Numbered from the stretch's first letter, positions 8,563 to 18,834 are shown. The stretch is DNA of 35,478 nucleotides from Bacteroidales bacterium (GCA_012511975.1 JAAZEZ010000048.1:1-35478); one strand, 5' to 3'. The notes: a model not told the origin generated them from the letters alone. Made by a program: numbers and translations.

Positions 8563-10071
8563 ATGCATACCGAAAATTGTACCAGAAAGATTAGAAGAGC
8601 GCTGATTTCAGTATACAGCAAAGATGGTATAGAGGAGATAGCCCGTGAACTCGTTGCTTGTGGCGTGGAACTGGTCTCTACAGGGGGGACATTTACATTT
8701 CTGAAAGAGGCAGGACTGAATGTTACAGCAGTTGAAGAGATTACCTCCTATCCTTCCATCCTCGGAGGCAGGGTAAAAACGCTTCACCCCAAAATCTTCG
8801 GAGGAATTCTCTATCGCAGGGAACATCTTCAGGATTTAGGAGAAATTGAGCAGTATGACATACCTCCTTTTGACCTGGTAATCGTAGATCTCTATCCCTT
8901 TGAGAAATATGTGCAAATGGGTGCAACTCCTGAAGAGATTATTGAAAAAATAGATATTGGAGGTATTTCACTTATAAGAGCGGCCGCCAAGAATTACCGT
9001 GACGTAATCATCGCCTCCTGCAAAGAGGCCTACGGTCCGCTGCTTCATTTACTCAAGACTAAGCATGGTGAGAGCGATATTGAAGATCGCAGGTCATTTG
9101 CCAGACAGGCATTCCATACCTCATCTTATTACGATACCCAGATCTTCAACTGGTTCAATAGGGACAACGCTTATTCGATGCCCCTGCGTTATGGCGAAAA
9201 CCCTCACCAGCAGGCAAAATTTACCGGTTCGAGGGAGTCTCTGCCGAAACAGTTACACGGTAAGGAGATTTCCTACAACAATCTGCTCGACATCGAGGCC
9301 GCAGTAGAGCTCATGTATGACTTTTCCGACCCTACGGTAGCCATCATAAAGCACAATAACGCCTGTGGATGCGCTACACGCGGCACCATCCCCGAGGCCT
9401 GGAAAGATGCCCTTGCAGGTGATCCCATATCGGCTTTCGGCGGTATCATAATTGCCAACGGACTTATTGATGAGGAATGCGCACAAGAGATCAACAAGAT
9501 ATTTTTCGAAGTGATTATAGCTCCGGAGTTCTCTTTCGGGGCACTTGAAATATTAAAGTCTAAGAAAAACAGAATTATCCTCCTTGATAACGGAATAAGG
9601 CCCTCGGCTAAAAAGTTCCGTTCGCTGTTAGGCGGCATTCTCGTCCAGGATAGGGACGAAAAGACAGAAAGTCCCGAAGAGCTCAGAACTGTAACCACTC
9701 TCGCTCCTACGACAAGACAGGTGGAGGATTTGCTTTTTGCCAACAAAATGGTCAAACATTCAAAGTCCAACGCTATAGTGCTCGCCAAAGACTCCATGCT
9801 ACTGGCTAGTGGCATCGGACAGACTTCCAGAGTAGATGCACTCAAACAGGCTATCGCCAAGGCCAGATCATTTGGATTTGACCTCAACGGCGCGGTAATG
9901 GCTTCTGATGCCTTTTTCCCTTTCCCGGACTGTGTTGAAATAGCACAAGAGGCCGGTATCGTCGCTGTAATACATCCGGGAGGCTCTATCAGGGATCAGG
10001 AGAGTATTGACTGGTGTAACGCCAACGGAATGGCTATGGTCACCACAGGATTCAGACATTTCAAACATTGA
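8563..10071 (+). CDS. purH: Bifunctional AICAR formyltransferase/IMP cyclohydrolase
   Basis: 502 aa; RALISVYSKDGIEEIARELVACGVELVSTGGT, HNNACGCA, SNAIVLAKD, SDAFFPFPDCVE. Confidence 0.96.
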   Translation: MHTENCTRKIRRALISVYSKDGIEEIARELVACGVELVSTGGTFTFLKEAGLNVTAVEEITSYPSILGGRVKTLHPKIFGGILYRREHLQDLGEIEQYDIPPFDLVIVDLYPFEKYVQMGATPEEIIEKIDIGGISLIRAAAKNYRDVIIASCKEAYGPLLHLLKTKHGESDIEDRRSFARQAFHTSSYYDTQIFNWFNRDNAYSMPLRYGENPHQQAKFTGSRESLPKQLHGKEISYNNLLDIEAAVELMYDFSDPTVAIIKHNNACGCATRGTIPEAWKDALAGDPISAFGGIIIANGLIDEECAQEINKIFFEVIIAPEFSFGALEILKSKKNRIILLDNGIRPSAKKFRSLLGGILVQDRDEKTESPEELRTVTTLAPTTRQVEDLLFANKMVKHSKSNAIVLAKDSMLLASGIGQTSRVDALKQAIAKARSFGFDLNGAVMASDAFFPFPDCVEIAQEAGIVAVIHPGGSIRDQESIDWCNANGMAMVTTGFRHFKH

Positions 10072-10095
10072 TAACGATATAGTTTTACAAGATAT

Positions 10096-11115
10096 ATGGT
10101 ATTTTCATTTTTAACACAGGAACTCGCTATTGACCTTGGCACTGCCAATACCGTCATATTTATGAATGACAAAAAAATCATCGACGAACCCTCAATTGTC
10201 GCTGTCGATAATCTTACGGGAAAAGTCCTCGCCGTTGGCACTAAGGCCAAACAGATGCAGGGGAAAGAGAGCAAGGGCGTGAGGACTATCAGACCGCTTA
10301 AGGAGGGAGTGATTGCAGATTTCGACAGTTCGGAGCAGATGATAAGGGAGTTTATCAAGATGATCAATACCCGCCGGTCTTTCTTTTCGCCGAGTCTCAA
10401 GATGGTGGTCTGCATTCCTTCCGGCAGCACTCCTGTTGAGATACGTGCAGTTAGAGATGCTGCAGAACATTCAGGCGGACGTGACGTATATCTTATATTC
10501 GAACCAATGGCAGCCGCTCTTGGAGTGGGTATTGATGTTACAGCCCCTTCGGGGAATATGATTGTAGATATCGGAGGAGGTACCACAGAGATTGCTGTTA
10601 TTTCACTGGGGGGCATCGTTGCCGACTCCAGCATTAAGGTAGCAGGCGACCAATTTACATATGAAATCCAGCAATATATGCGCCAGCAGCACAATATAAA
10701 AATTGGAGAGAAGACTGCAGAAGAGATTAAAATCAACATCGGAGCAGCCATTTCCGATCTTGACGAACCTATCGAACCCTATAAGGTTAGCGGTCCAAAC
10801 CTGATGACAGTGCTCCCCATCGAGACTACGGTAACTCCGCAGGAGATTGCTCATTGTCTTGACAAATCACTGGTAAGAATCGAATCGGCGATAATGTCAG
10901 TACTCGAGCAGACTCCACCGGAGCTCTACAGTGATATCGTACACAAGGGTATCTATCTCACTGGTGGCGGAGCCTTACTCAGAGGTCTGGATAAACGTCT
11001 GTTTAAGAAAATTAATATTCCTTTCCACGTGGCTGAGGACCCCCTCAGAGCTCCGGCCAGAGGAACTTGCATTGCACTTAAGAACTGTACATCGTTCAAC
11101 TTCCTGATGCGATGA
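10096..11115 (+). CDS. mreB: Rod shape-determining protein MreB
   Basis: IDLGTANT, VDIGGGTTEIAVISLGGIV, LTGGGALLRGLDK actin-like motifs. Confidence 0.97.
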   Translation: MVFSFLTQELAIDLGTANTVIFMNDKKIIDEPSIVAVDNLTGKVLAVGTKAKQMQGKESKGVRTIRPLKEGVIADFDSSEQMIREFIKMINTRRSFFSPSLKMVVCIPSGSTPVEIRAVRDAAEHSGGRDVYLIFEPMAAALGVGIDVTAPSGNMIVDIGGGTTEIAVISLGGIVADSSIKVAGDQFTYEIQQYMRQQHNIKIGEKTAEEIKINIGAAISDLDEPIEPYKVSGPNLMTVLPIETTVTPQEIAHCLDKSLVRIESAIMSVLEQTPPELYSDIVHKGIYLTGGGALLRGLDKRLFKKINIPFHVAEDPLRAPARGTCIALKNCTSFNFLMR

Positions 11116-11936
11116 GGAGAAACTCCCGCCTCATAAAGATATTCCTGTCTATTGCGTTGTTTCTGCTTCTGGAGGGCATTTCAGTCATACTGATTACCAA
11201 CAACAGCATAATTCAAAAATACAGGATTATGGCGGTCACCAGATCGGTACAATCCTTCTTCTGGAAACAAGGGGAAAGTGTACGTTATTTTCTCAACTAT
11301 AAAAACGAAAACCAGTTGCTTGAAGCTGAGAACAGGCTTCTAAAGGAGCGTATATCTATCCTTATGAAATATCTTGATGATGTTAGCACAGAAGAGGTTA
11401 TCGCCGGCACCTTGGGCAAGGGGGACTATACATTTATACCGGCTACCATCGTCAAGAATTCCATCAACAAGCAACACAACTACATTATACTGAACGTAGG
11501 ATCAAACAACGGTGTAGAGGAGGGAATGGGGGTCATTACTTCTTGGGGTATAGTTGGTATAGTCGAGGCGGTTTCGCCACGTATCAGTTATGTTTCCTCA
11601 TTTCTCAACACCTCCCAAAGTGTTAGTGCCAAGATTGTTTCCAATAATGTTTTCGGTCCGATGGTCTGGACCGGAGTTGGCAACAAAGCGGTAGTACGGG
11701 AAATTCCCATTCATACGGAAGTATATCTCGGAGATACCATTTCCACTAGCGGTTATTCCGCTATATTTCCTCCGGATATCCCGATTGGTATAGTTACATC
11801 TATCGATGAGGTCAATGGAGTAGCATTGGAACTTGGTGTGGAAATGTTCCAGAATTTCAGGGCACTACGTCTGGTAGACGTTGTAATAAATAATTACGGA
11901 AAAGAGATAAAGATGATCGAGGATGAGAGGGAATAA
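11112..11936 (+). CDS. mreC: Rod shape-determining protein MreC
   Basis: N-terminal TM followed by a coiled coil and a beta domain (NVGSNNGVEEGMGVITSWGIVGIVEAV); directly downstream of mreB. Confidence 0.94.
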   Translation: MRRNSRLIKIFLSIALFLLLEGISVILITNNSIIQKYRIMAVTRSVQSFFWKQGESVRYFLNYKNENQLLEAENRLLKERISILMKYLDDVSTEEVIAGTLGKGDYTFIPATIVKNSINKQHNYIILNVGSNNGVEEGMGVITSWGIVGIVEAVSPRISYVSSFLNTSQSVSAKIVSNNVFGPMVWTGVGNKAVVREIPIHTEVYLGDTISTSGYSAIFPPDIPIGIVTSIDEVNGVALELGVEMFQNFRALRLVDVVINNYGKEIKMIEDERE

Positions 11937-12441
11937 CAACATATCGCTTTGGGGGTTGATTGCCGTGATGATGATCATCCAGATTATCATCTGTGATTAC
12001 ATCTATACCGGCCCCTATATTCATCTGACGCTCTTGCCATTGATCATCCTCTCAATTCCTTCTGAGACCAGCTATCCCAAACTTGCGCTGATAGCATTTG
12101 CAGTCGGCCTCATAATTGATTTGGTATCAGACGGAATACTGGGTCTCAACTCTGCAGCGGCCGTAATGACAGCCACCTTTGTGAAACCGATAAGTTATAC
12201 AACAATCAATCGTGACAGGAGTGACAAACTTGAGCGACTGACCCTTAACGATGTCGGATTCTTCAGATATTTCAGGTATTCGTCATATCTGACACTGGTA
12301 TTTCTTGTCACATATATTTTATTTGACTGTGCAGGCTTTAGACCGGTATCATTTATATTGGTGCGTATAGCCCTGAGTTATGTTGCAAATATTATAATAA
12401 TTCTCTTTGTCAGTGTTACACTGCTCAACAAGCGTTACTGA
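11923..12441 (+). CDS. mreD: Rod shape-determining protein MreD
   Basis: 172-aa multi-TM protein between mreC and the PBP2 gene. Confidence 0.88.
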   Translation: MRGNNNISLWGLIAVMMIIQIIICDYIYTGPYIHLTLLPLIILSIPSETSYPKLALIAFAVGLIIDLVSDGILGLNSAAAVMTATFVKPISYTTINRDRSDKLERLTLNDVGFFRYFRYSSYLTLVFLVTYILFDCAGFRPVSFILVRIALSYVANIIIILFVSVTLLNKRY

Positions 12442-14285
12442 TGGCAATCTCTCGGCAAAGAAAAAATGTGCTTTTATTCTCCATCATCATCGTCTTTACG
12501 GTGATTGTGGTAAGGCTCTTCTATATCCAAATCATAAGTAAATATTACCGCATCAACGCCGAGAATAATGCTCTTAAATATGAAACACTCTACCCCGCCA
12601 GAGGACTAATTCTGGATCGCAACGGAGAGATTCTTGTCTCAAACAAAATTACCTATGATATTATGGTGACACCCGTAGAGGTAACACCTTTCGACACACT
12701 GGAATTTTGCTCGATATTCGGCATAGATACCTCATTTGTAAAATCAAAATTTCGTGAATATCGCAAATATCGTAGCAGGATAGGCTTTCAGACACTTCCT
12801 TTTATCAAACAGGTTTCCGGTGAACATTACAATATCTTCATCGAAAAACAGTACAAGTTTCCCGGATTTTCCGGCACTCCCAGAACTATACGTACCTACC
12901 CATACAACGCCGGAGGCAATCTCTACGGATATATCTCCGAAGTGGATGCCTCCTATATTAAGAACAACCCAGGCTACAAACAAGGCGACTATGCAGGAAG
13001 GACCGGCATGGAGATGGCCTACGAGGAACAACTCAGGGGAGAAAAGGGTTACAACATCTACCTCCGCGATGCACACAACCGTATTAAAGAGCGTTACGAA
13101 GAGGGAGAATATGACAAAGTTGCTGTGGCGGGAAAAGATGTTACAAGCACTATCGATGCCATACTCCAGGCATACGGCGAGGAACTGATGCAAAACAAAG
13201 TGGGCTCTCTGGTGGCGATAGAACCCTCAACCGGAGAAATCCTCACGATGGTTTCCAGTCCCGGTCTTGAGGCCTCAAAACTGGCAGAAATCAATAAATA
13301 TTACCAAGAAATAGTTACTGACCCCTACAAGCCTATGTTTAATCGTGCGGTTATGTCACCGCAGCCTCCGGGGTCCGTTTTCAAACTTGTCAACGGCCTG
13401 ATAGGTCTCCAGGAAGGAGTAATCACTCCTTCCTCCGCCTATTCTTGCCATGGCGCTTATACAGTCGGCAACCTTAGAGTGGGATGCCACGGACACCCCT
13501 CTCCCCTTGACTTCAGGCACTCGATAATGATGTCTTGCAACACATATTACTGCTATGTGTTCCGGGCAATCCTTGACAACCCGAAATATGAAAGCATTCG
13601 CGATTCCTTTACAAAATGGAAAGAATATGTGGAAAGTTTCGGATTTGGGGTAAAACTGAATACAGACATCCCTTCCGAGCAGGCCGGCACTATGCCCACT
13701 GCCGAATGGTACGACAGACTACATGGTAAAAACCGTTGGAGATCCCTCTCTATTATCTCCCTGGCTATCGGACAGGGCGAGATTGGCTCAACTCCACTGC
13801 ATCTGGCCAATCTGGCGGCAACAATTGCCAACCGCGGCTGGTATTACATTCCACATCTACAGAAAGATATGCCTGATAACCCCATCGACTCCCGCTTCAC
13901 AGAGCGTCACTATACGATGGTGGATACCACCTGGTTTGAGTATGCAGCGGAAGGTATGTATCTTGCAGTTAACGGTGGGCCCGGAGCTACCGGACGACTT
14001 GCCAGTGTACCAGGACTGGATATTTGCGGAAAAACCGGCACGGCTCAGAATCCACACGGTAATGACCACTCAGTATTCATCTGCTTTGCCCCGAAAGATG
14101 ATCCAAAGATTGCAGTGGCAGCATATATCGAGAATGCCGGTTTCGGAAGTACCTGGGCTTGTCCCATCTCAGCCCTCCTTGTGGAGAAATACCTCAACGG
14201 AGAAATATCCGAAGGGAGAAAATGGCTTGAAACCAATATGATGAATGGATACCTGCTCGACAGGGTAAATGTCAGGAGGAGATAA
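12441..14285 (+). CDS. mrdA: Penicillin-binding protein 2
   Basis: Class B PBP motifs: PPGSVFKLVNG (SxxK), SCNTYY (SxN), GKTGTAQNP (KTG). Confidence 0.95.
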   Translation: MAISRQRKNVLLFSIIIVFTVIVVRLFYIQIISKYYRINAENNALKYETLYPARGLILDRNGEILVSNKITYDIMVTPVEVTPFDTLEFCSIFGIDTSFVKSKFREYRKYRSRIGFQTLPFIKQVSGEHYNIFIEKQYKFPGFSGTPRTIRTYPYNAGGNLYGYISEVDASYIKNNPGYKQGDYAGRTGMEMAYEEQLRGEKGYNIYLRDAHNRIKERYEEGEYDKVAVAGKDVTSTIDAILQAYGEELMQNKVGSLVAIEPSTGEILTMVSSPGLEASKLAEINKYYQEIVTDPYKPMFNRAVMSPQPPGSVFKLVNGLIGLQEGVITPSSAYSCHGAYTVGNLRVGCHGHPSPLDFRHSIMMSCNTYYCYVFRAILDNPKYESIRDSFTKWKEYVESFGFGVKLNTDIPSEQAGTMPTAEWYDRLHGKNRWRSLSIISLAIGQGEIGSTPLHLANLAATIANRGWYYIPHLQKDMPDNPIDSRFTERHYTMVDTTWFEYAAEGMYLAVNGGPGATGRLASVPGLDICGKTGTAQNPHGNDHSVFICFAPKDDPKIAVAAYIENAGFGSTWACPISALLVEKYLNGEISEGRKWLETNMMNGYLLDRVNVRRR

Positions 14286-14288
14286 GCG

Positions 14289-15842
14289 GTGGGAAGATCA
14301 ATCTATAGAAAACTCGACTGGACAATAATCACCTGCTATATCGTGCTGGTGCTTTTTGGGTGGATAAATATCTATTCGTCACTCTATCAAGAGGGTGCTT
14401 CCATATTCGACTTCTCGATGGAATACGGAAAGCAGATCATCTGGATCGGAAGTTCGGTAGTACTGGCACTCCTGATACTCTTTGCCCTGCCTCCCAAGAT
14501 TTACATTGGCTTCGCCTGGTGGCTATACGCATTAATGGCAGTGCTACTGGTCGCGGTTATTTTTATCGGAGCCAATATCAAGGGCTCTCACAGCTGGCTG
14601 CAGATAGGCAGTATGAGAGTGCAACCGGCAGAGTTTTCCAAAATCACAACCTCTCTGGCACTGGCCCATCTGATGAGCAGCAAATTTGACTTCAGTTTTA
14701 AAAATAAGTCTGATGCTCTCAAGGCATTCCTGGTTCTCTTATTGCCGATGTTAACAATAATTTTGGAGAGAGAAACAGGTACAGCGCTGGTCTATCTGGG
14801 ATACCTGCTGATGTTTTACCGTGAGGGAATGTCGGGATGGATTCTGATTTTGGGATTATCGGTAATTGGCATATTTATAATGACCCTCATCTTTTCACCA
14901 TATATTTCTATTTTGATAGTGGTGGGACTGGTAACTGTTCTCGCATCGCTTGTTGCACGCAAAAAGTGGGTGATGGCTGTAATTGTGCCGATAGTAGTGC
15001 TGCTGGGGTTTATTCCCTCACTCATCAGTGGTACAGCAAGTGCAGAGAAACCCACTACTGAGATCGTTTCTGTAGAAATCGATGCGGAGGATTCCGTTGA
15101 AGAATCGACTTCAATTACGGATTTTGAGCAAGTTTCCTCTAAAAATGAGAATCCCAGGGCAGTTGCCCTAAAGAAATTTTTCAGCAAGTTCCCTGTGGAA
15201 ATATGGCTGGTTTTCCTTCTGGCACCCTTCATACTCGGATTTCTTATACATTCACTGGTAAAGCGGCAAACGATATTGCGCAACGCGATGCTAAGCATGA
15301 TTTTGGGCATTTGTTTGGTGTTTTCGGTAGATTTTGTCTTTGACAAGGTTCTAAAAGATCACCAGAGAGGACGTATAGAGGTGCTTTTAGGTATGAAGGA
15401 AGATCCTATGGGGGACGGTTACAATGTCCACCAATCGATGATTGCCATTGGATCGGGAGGATTCTTCGGTAAAGGTTTCCTGCGAGGTACGCAGACTCGC
15501 TTTGATTTTGTTCCGGAACAGACTACGGATTTCATTTTTTGTACCATAGGGGAGGAATGGGGATTTGCAGGATCTCTTGCGGTCCTGGCGGTATTTCTGG
15601 TATTACTAATACGGCTTATAAATTCCGCTGAAAAACAACGGGACCGTTTTATTCGCATATACGGCTATTGTGTGGCCTCCATTCTGCTGATGCATATTCT
15701 CATCAACGTAGGGATGACAATAGGCCTGATGCCCGTAATTGGCATTCCATTGCCTTTTGTAAGTTATGGGGGCAGCAGTCTTTGGGGATTCACTATTTTG
15801 CTCTTCATTTATGTGCGTCTGGATCTGGAAAGATGGAGGTAA
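14289..15842 (+). CDS. rodA: Rod shape-determining protein RodA (SEDS glycosyltransferase)
   Basis: SEDS features: IKGSHSWLQIGSMRVQPAEFSKI, ERETGTALVYLG, YNVHQSMIAIGSGGFFGKGFLRGTQT, PFVSYGGSSLW. GTG start. Confidence 0.95.
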   Translation: MGRSIYRKLDWTIITCYIVLVLFGWINIYSSLYQEGASIFDFSMEYGKQIIWIGSSVVLALLILFALPPKIYIGFAWWLYALMAVLLVAVIFIGANIKGSHSWLQIGSMRVQPAEFSKITTSLALAHLMSSKFDFSFKNKSDALKAFLVLLLPMLTIILERETGTALVYLGYLLMFYREGMSGWILILGLSVIGIFIMTLIFSPYISILIVVGLVTVLASLVARKKWVMAVIVPIVVLLGFIPSLISGTASAEKPTTEIVSVEIDAEDSVEESTSITDFEQVSSKNENPRAVALKKFFSKFPVEIWLVFLLAPFILGFLIHSLVKRQTILRNAMLSMILGICLVFSVDFVFDKVLKDHQRGRIEVLLGMKEDPMGDGYNVHQSMIAIGSGGFFGKGFLRGTQTRFDFVPEQTTDFIFCTIGEEWGFAGSLAVLAVFLVLLIRLINSAEKQRDRFIRIYGYCVASILLMHILINVGMTIGLMPVIGIPLPFVSYGGSSLWGFTILLFIYVRLDLERWR

Positions 15843-15849
15843 TAGCCAA

Positions 15850-15880
15850 TTGGAAAAGAAATAATAACTAACTACCTTTG
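15850..15880 (+). promoter_or_regulatory. gcvP promoter: TTG-N20-TACCTTTG
   Basis: TTG 15850-15852, 20-nt spacer, TACCTTTG 15873-15880 (TAnnTTTG); 32 nt upstream of the gcvP ATG. Confidence 0.65.
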
Positions 15881-15912
15881 TTGAATTGACAACTATTTTA
15901 AAAATATAAAAC

Positions 15913-18738
15913 ATGCCACTCAAATTCGTTGACAGACATAATGGTCCGAGAGATTTCCAGGAAAAACAGATGTTGGAAACACTCGGAGTATCATCGCTTG
16001 ATGAACTGATAAAACAGACCGTTCCCGAAGACATTCTTCTAAAAGAGCCTCTGGCTCTGGATCCCGCTCTCTCCGAACATGAATACACAGCACGTTTAAA
16101 AGCGACCGCTGCCCTAAACAAACCTTTCCGCTCAATGATAGGAATGGGCTATTACGGCACGGCTGCACCTGCTGTTATCATACGTAACATTTTAGAGAAT
16201 CCCTCCTGGTATACATCTTACACTCCTTATCAGGCGGAGATTTCACAAGGCCGTCTTGAGGCCCTGATCAATTTTCAGACAATGATCTCCTCCCTGACAG
16301 GATTCGGTCTCTCCAACTGCTCAATGCTGGACGACGCCACAGCGGCAGCTGAAGCTATGAGGATGATGTATGAACTTCGCAGTCGTGATGCGGTAAAAGC
16401 AGGCAAAAATGTACTCTTTGTTGACAATAATATCTTCCCTCAGGTGCTTTCAGTACTTGAGACAAGAGCAGACGCCCTCGACATTGAAATAGTACTAGGA
16501 GACTATGCTGAGTTCCCATTTGACGAAAAATGCTACGGAGCAATTCTCCAGTATCCTGCTGCAAACGGCGAAGTCAGGGATTATAGTTCATTCTGTGCCA
16601 AGGCTCATGAAAAGGGCATTCTGGTAACCGCATATTGCGATCTTCTGGCTCTTGCTCTGCTCAAGGAACCCGCTGCATGGGGGGCTGATATAGCAGTAGG
16701 CACAGCCCAAAGATTCGGACTTCCGATGGGCTTCGGTGGCCCTACTGCCGGCTTTATGGCCACTTCAGATAAATTCAAACGCAATATTCCCGGTCGTATA
16801 GTTGGCGTTTCAGTAGATCGTCACGGCAACCCAGCAGTGCGCCTTGCACTTCAGACACGCGAACAGCATATTAAAAGGGAGAGAGCTACATCCAACATTT
16901 GCACCGCCACAGCACTGATGGCTACGATGGTGGGAATGTTTGCACTATATCATGGTCCAAAAGGCATCCGTAACATAGCGCTTAATGCTTACGGCCATGC
17001 TCATGCCGTAGCTGATCTGCTCCGTAAAAACGGTTACATACTGGCTGCAGAGAACTTCTTCGATACCATTGAAATCATCGCAGCGGAAGGCATAGAATTT
17101 AACCCTGCACAAATCAACCACAGAGCTGAAGAAGCGGGCATCAACTTCTGCTATACCTCTGACAACACCATAATCATAAGCTTTGACGAACTCTCCAATC
17201 ATGAGGAAGCTTCTCTCATCGGAGGCATTTTCGGCTGCGTAGATCTCTGCCCGGGCATTCCCAAAGAGCCTACGTTTATGAAGAGAGAAACACCTATCCT
17301 GACCTCCGAAATTTTTAGCAAATACCACTCTGAGACGGATATGATGCGCTACATCAAGAAACTTGAGCGTCGCGACATCTCCCTCACCCACTCTATGATC
17401 CCTCTTGGCAGTTGCACAATGAAGCTTAATGCAGCAGTAGAAGTGATGCCTATGAGCTGGAGTGAATTTGGCAATGTACACCCATTCGCACCAACTGACC
17501 AGGTAGAAGGCTCGCTACAGGTAATAAAGGAATTAGAGCGTGACCTTGCAACAATTACCGGACTGGACGGCTGCTCACTTCAGCCCAATAGCGGTGCTGC
17601 AGGAGAGTTTGCAGGACTTATGACCATCCGTGCATATCATCATGCAAATGGTGAAGCGCATCGTAATATTATTATTATCCCCACCTCTGCTCACGGCACC
17701 AACCCTGCTTCCGCAGCGATGGCAGGCTACAACATTGTACTTGTAGGCTGTGATGATAAGGGAAATATTGATGTTGAAGAACTTCGCGAAAAGGCAGTCG
17801 CCAACCGCGACAACCTGGCCGGAATAATGATTACCTATCCCTCTACCCACGGTGTATTTGAGGTAAAAATCCGTGAAATCTGCGATATAATTCACGAAAA
17901 CGGCGGTCAGGTCTATATGGACGGTGCCAATATGAATGCACAGGTAGGTATTACCAATCCCGGTTATATCGGTGCCGATGTGTGCCATCTCAACCTTCAC
18001 AAGACCTTCGCAATGCCTCATGGTGGCGGTGGTCCTGGTGTGGGCCCTATTTGTGTGGCAAAACACCTCACTCCCTATCTCCCCGGGCACCCGGTGCTTC
18101 CTGAGTGCGGTGGAGTCAATATGACCGCAGTTTCTGCAGCTCCCTACGGTAGCCCTCTGCTGCTCCCCATCACTCACGCTTACATCAAATTACTTGGGGC
18201 TGACGGACTTCGTAAGGCCACTGAAATCGCTATCCTAAATGCCAATTATATGGCTTCGAAACTGGAGCCGGAACTTAAAACTCTCTATACAGGTGCTAAA
18301 GGCCGTGTGGCCCACGAGTGTATTGTCGACTTCCGACACTTCCGTTCAGAATACGGGGTGGATGCAACGGATATAGCAAAACGTCTTATGGACTTCGGGT
18401 TCCATGCACCGACCCTCTCATTCCCCGTACACGAAACACTGATGGTAGAACCTACAGAAAGCGAATCTCTCCCTGAACTCGACAGATTTATAGAGGCACT
18501 GAAGTATATCGTAGCCGAATGTGAAGATATTAAAGCCGGCCGTCTTGACAAGGATGACAACCCCGTTAAAATGGCGCCACACACAGTTTGTGAGGTGTGC
18601 GCAGACGAGTGGTCACACCCTTATAGCCGCAAACAGGCCGCATACCCTCTCGAGTGGATCCGTGATAATAAGTTCTGGCCACATGTTGCACGTGTTGACA
18701 ACGGTTATGGAGACCGCAATCTTGTAACTACGGTGTAG
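15913..18738 (+). CDS. gcvP: Glycine dehydrogenase (aminomethyl-transferring), P protein
   Basis: 941 aa; IGMGYYGTAAPAVIIRNILENPSWYTSYTPYQAEISQGRLEALINFQTMI; PLP-lysine region HLNLHKTFAMPHGGGGPG. Confidence 0.97.
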   Translation: MPLKFVDRHNGPRDFQEKQMLETLGVSSLDELIKQTVPEDILLKEPLALDPALSEHEYTARLKATAALNKPFRSMIGMGYYGTAAPAVIIRNILENPSWYTSYTPYQAEISQGRLEALINFQTMISSLTGFGLSNCSMLDDATAAAEAMRMMYELRSRDAVKAGKNVLFVDNNIFPQVLSVLETRADALDIEIVLGDYAEFPFDEKCYGAILQYPAANGEVRDYSSFCAKAHEKGILVTAYCDLLALALLKEPAAWGADIAVGTAQRFGLPMGFGGPTAGFMATSDKFKRNIPGRIVGVSVDRHGNPAVRLALQTREQHIKRERATSNICTATALMATMVGMFALYHGPKGIRNIALNAYGHAHAVADLLRKNGYILAAENFFDTIEIIAAEGIEFNPAQINHRAEEAGINFCYTSDNTIIISFDELSNHEEASLIGGIFGCVDLCPGIPKEPTFMKRETPILTSEIFSKYHSETDMMRYIKKLERRDISLTHSMIPLGSCTMKLNAAVEVMPMSWSEFGNVHPFAPTDQVEGSLQVIKELERDLATITGLDGCSLQPNSGAAGEFAGLMTIRAYHHANGEAHRNIIIIPTSAHGTNPASAAMAGYNIVLVGCDDKGNIDVEELREKAVANRDNLAGIMITYPSTHGVFEVKIREICDIIHENGGQVYMDGANMNAQVGITNPGYIGADVCHLNLHKTFAMPHGGGGPGVGPICVAKHLTPYLPGHPVLPECGGVNMTAVSAAPYGSPLLLPITHAYIKLLGADGLRKATEIAILNANYMASKLEPELKTLYTGAKGRVAHECIVDFRHFRSEYGVDATDIAKRLMDFGFHAPTLSFPVHETLMVEPTESESLPELDRFIEALKYIVAECEDIKAGRLDKDDNPVKMAPHTVCEVCADEWSHPYSRKQAAYPLEWIRDNKFWPHVARVDNGYGDRNLVTTV

Positions 18739-18745
18739 TTACAAG
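18721..18745. repeat. Perfect inverted repeat CTTGTAACTAC-GGT-GTAGTTACAAG spanning the gcvP stop codon
   Basis: 11-bp perfect arms with a 3-nt loop; the gcvP TAG (18736-18738) lies in the right arm. Confidence 0.9.
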
Positions 18746-18834
18746 AGATGCGGGGTACGAGTTCAGCGGTGCGGGGGCGATTTCCGCGGTAAACCCCGCA
18801 ACTCGCAACCCGAACCTCGCAACACGCAAAAATG

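Noticed and set aside
9273-9887. 204-aa antisense ORF inside purH
   Set aside because: Opposite a strongly conserved gene; composition fits a codon-bias shadow.
9996-10751. 251-aa antisense ORF covering the purH end and mreB
   Set aside because: The apparent membrane-like protein is a shadow of conserved mreB codons; no independent support.
14816-15346. 176-aa antisense ORF inside rodA
   Set aside because: Antisense to SEDS transmembrane codons; Ser/Thr-rich shadow frame.
15843-15912. Glycine riboswitch upstream of gcvP
   Set aside because: The gap is only 70 nt with a promoter inside it; too short, and no glycine aptamer features seen.
17575-18177. 200-aa antisense ORF inside gcvP
   Set aside because: Opposite the highly conserved gcvP C-terminal half; no domain recognised.
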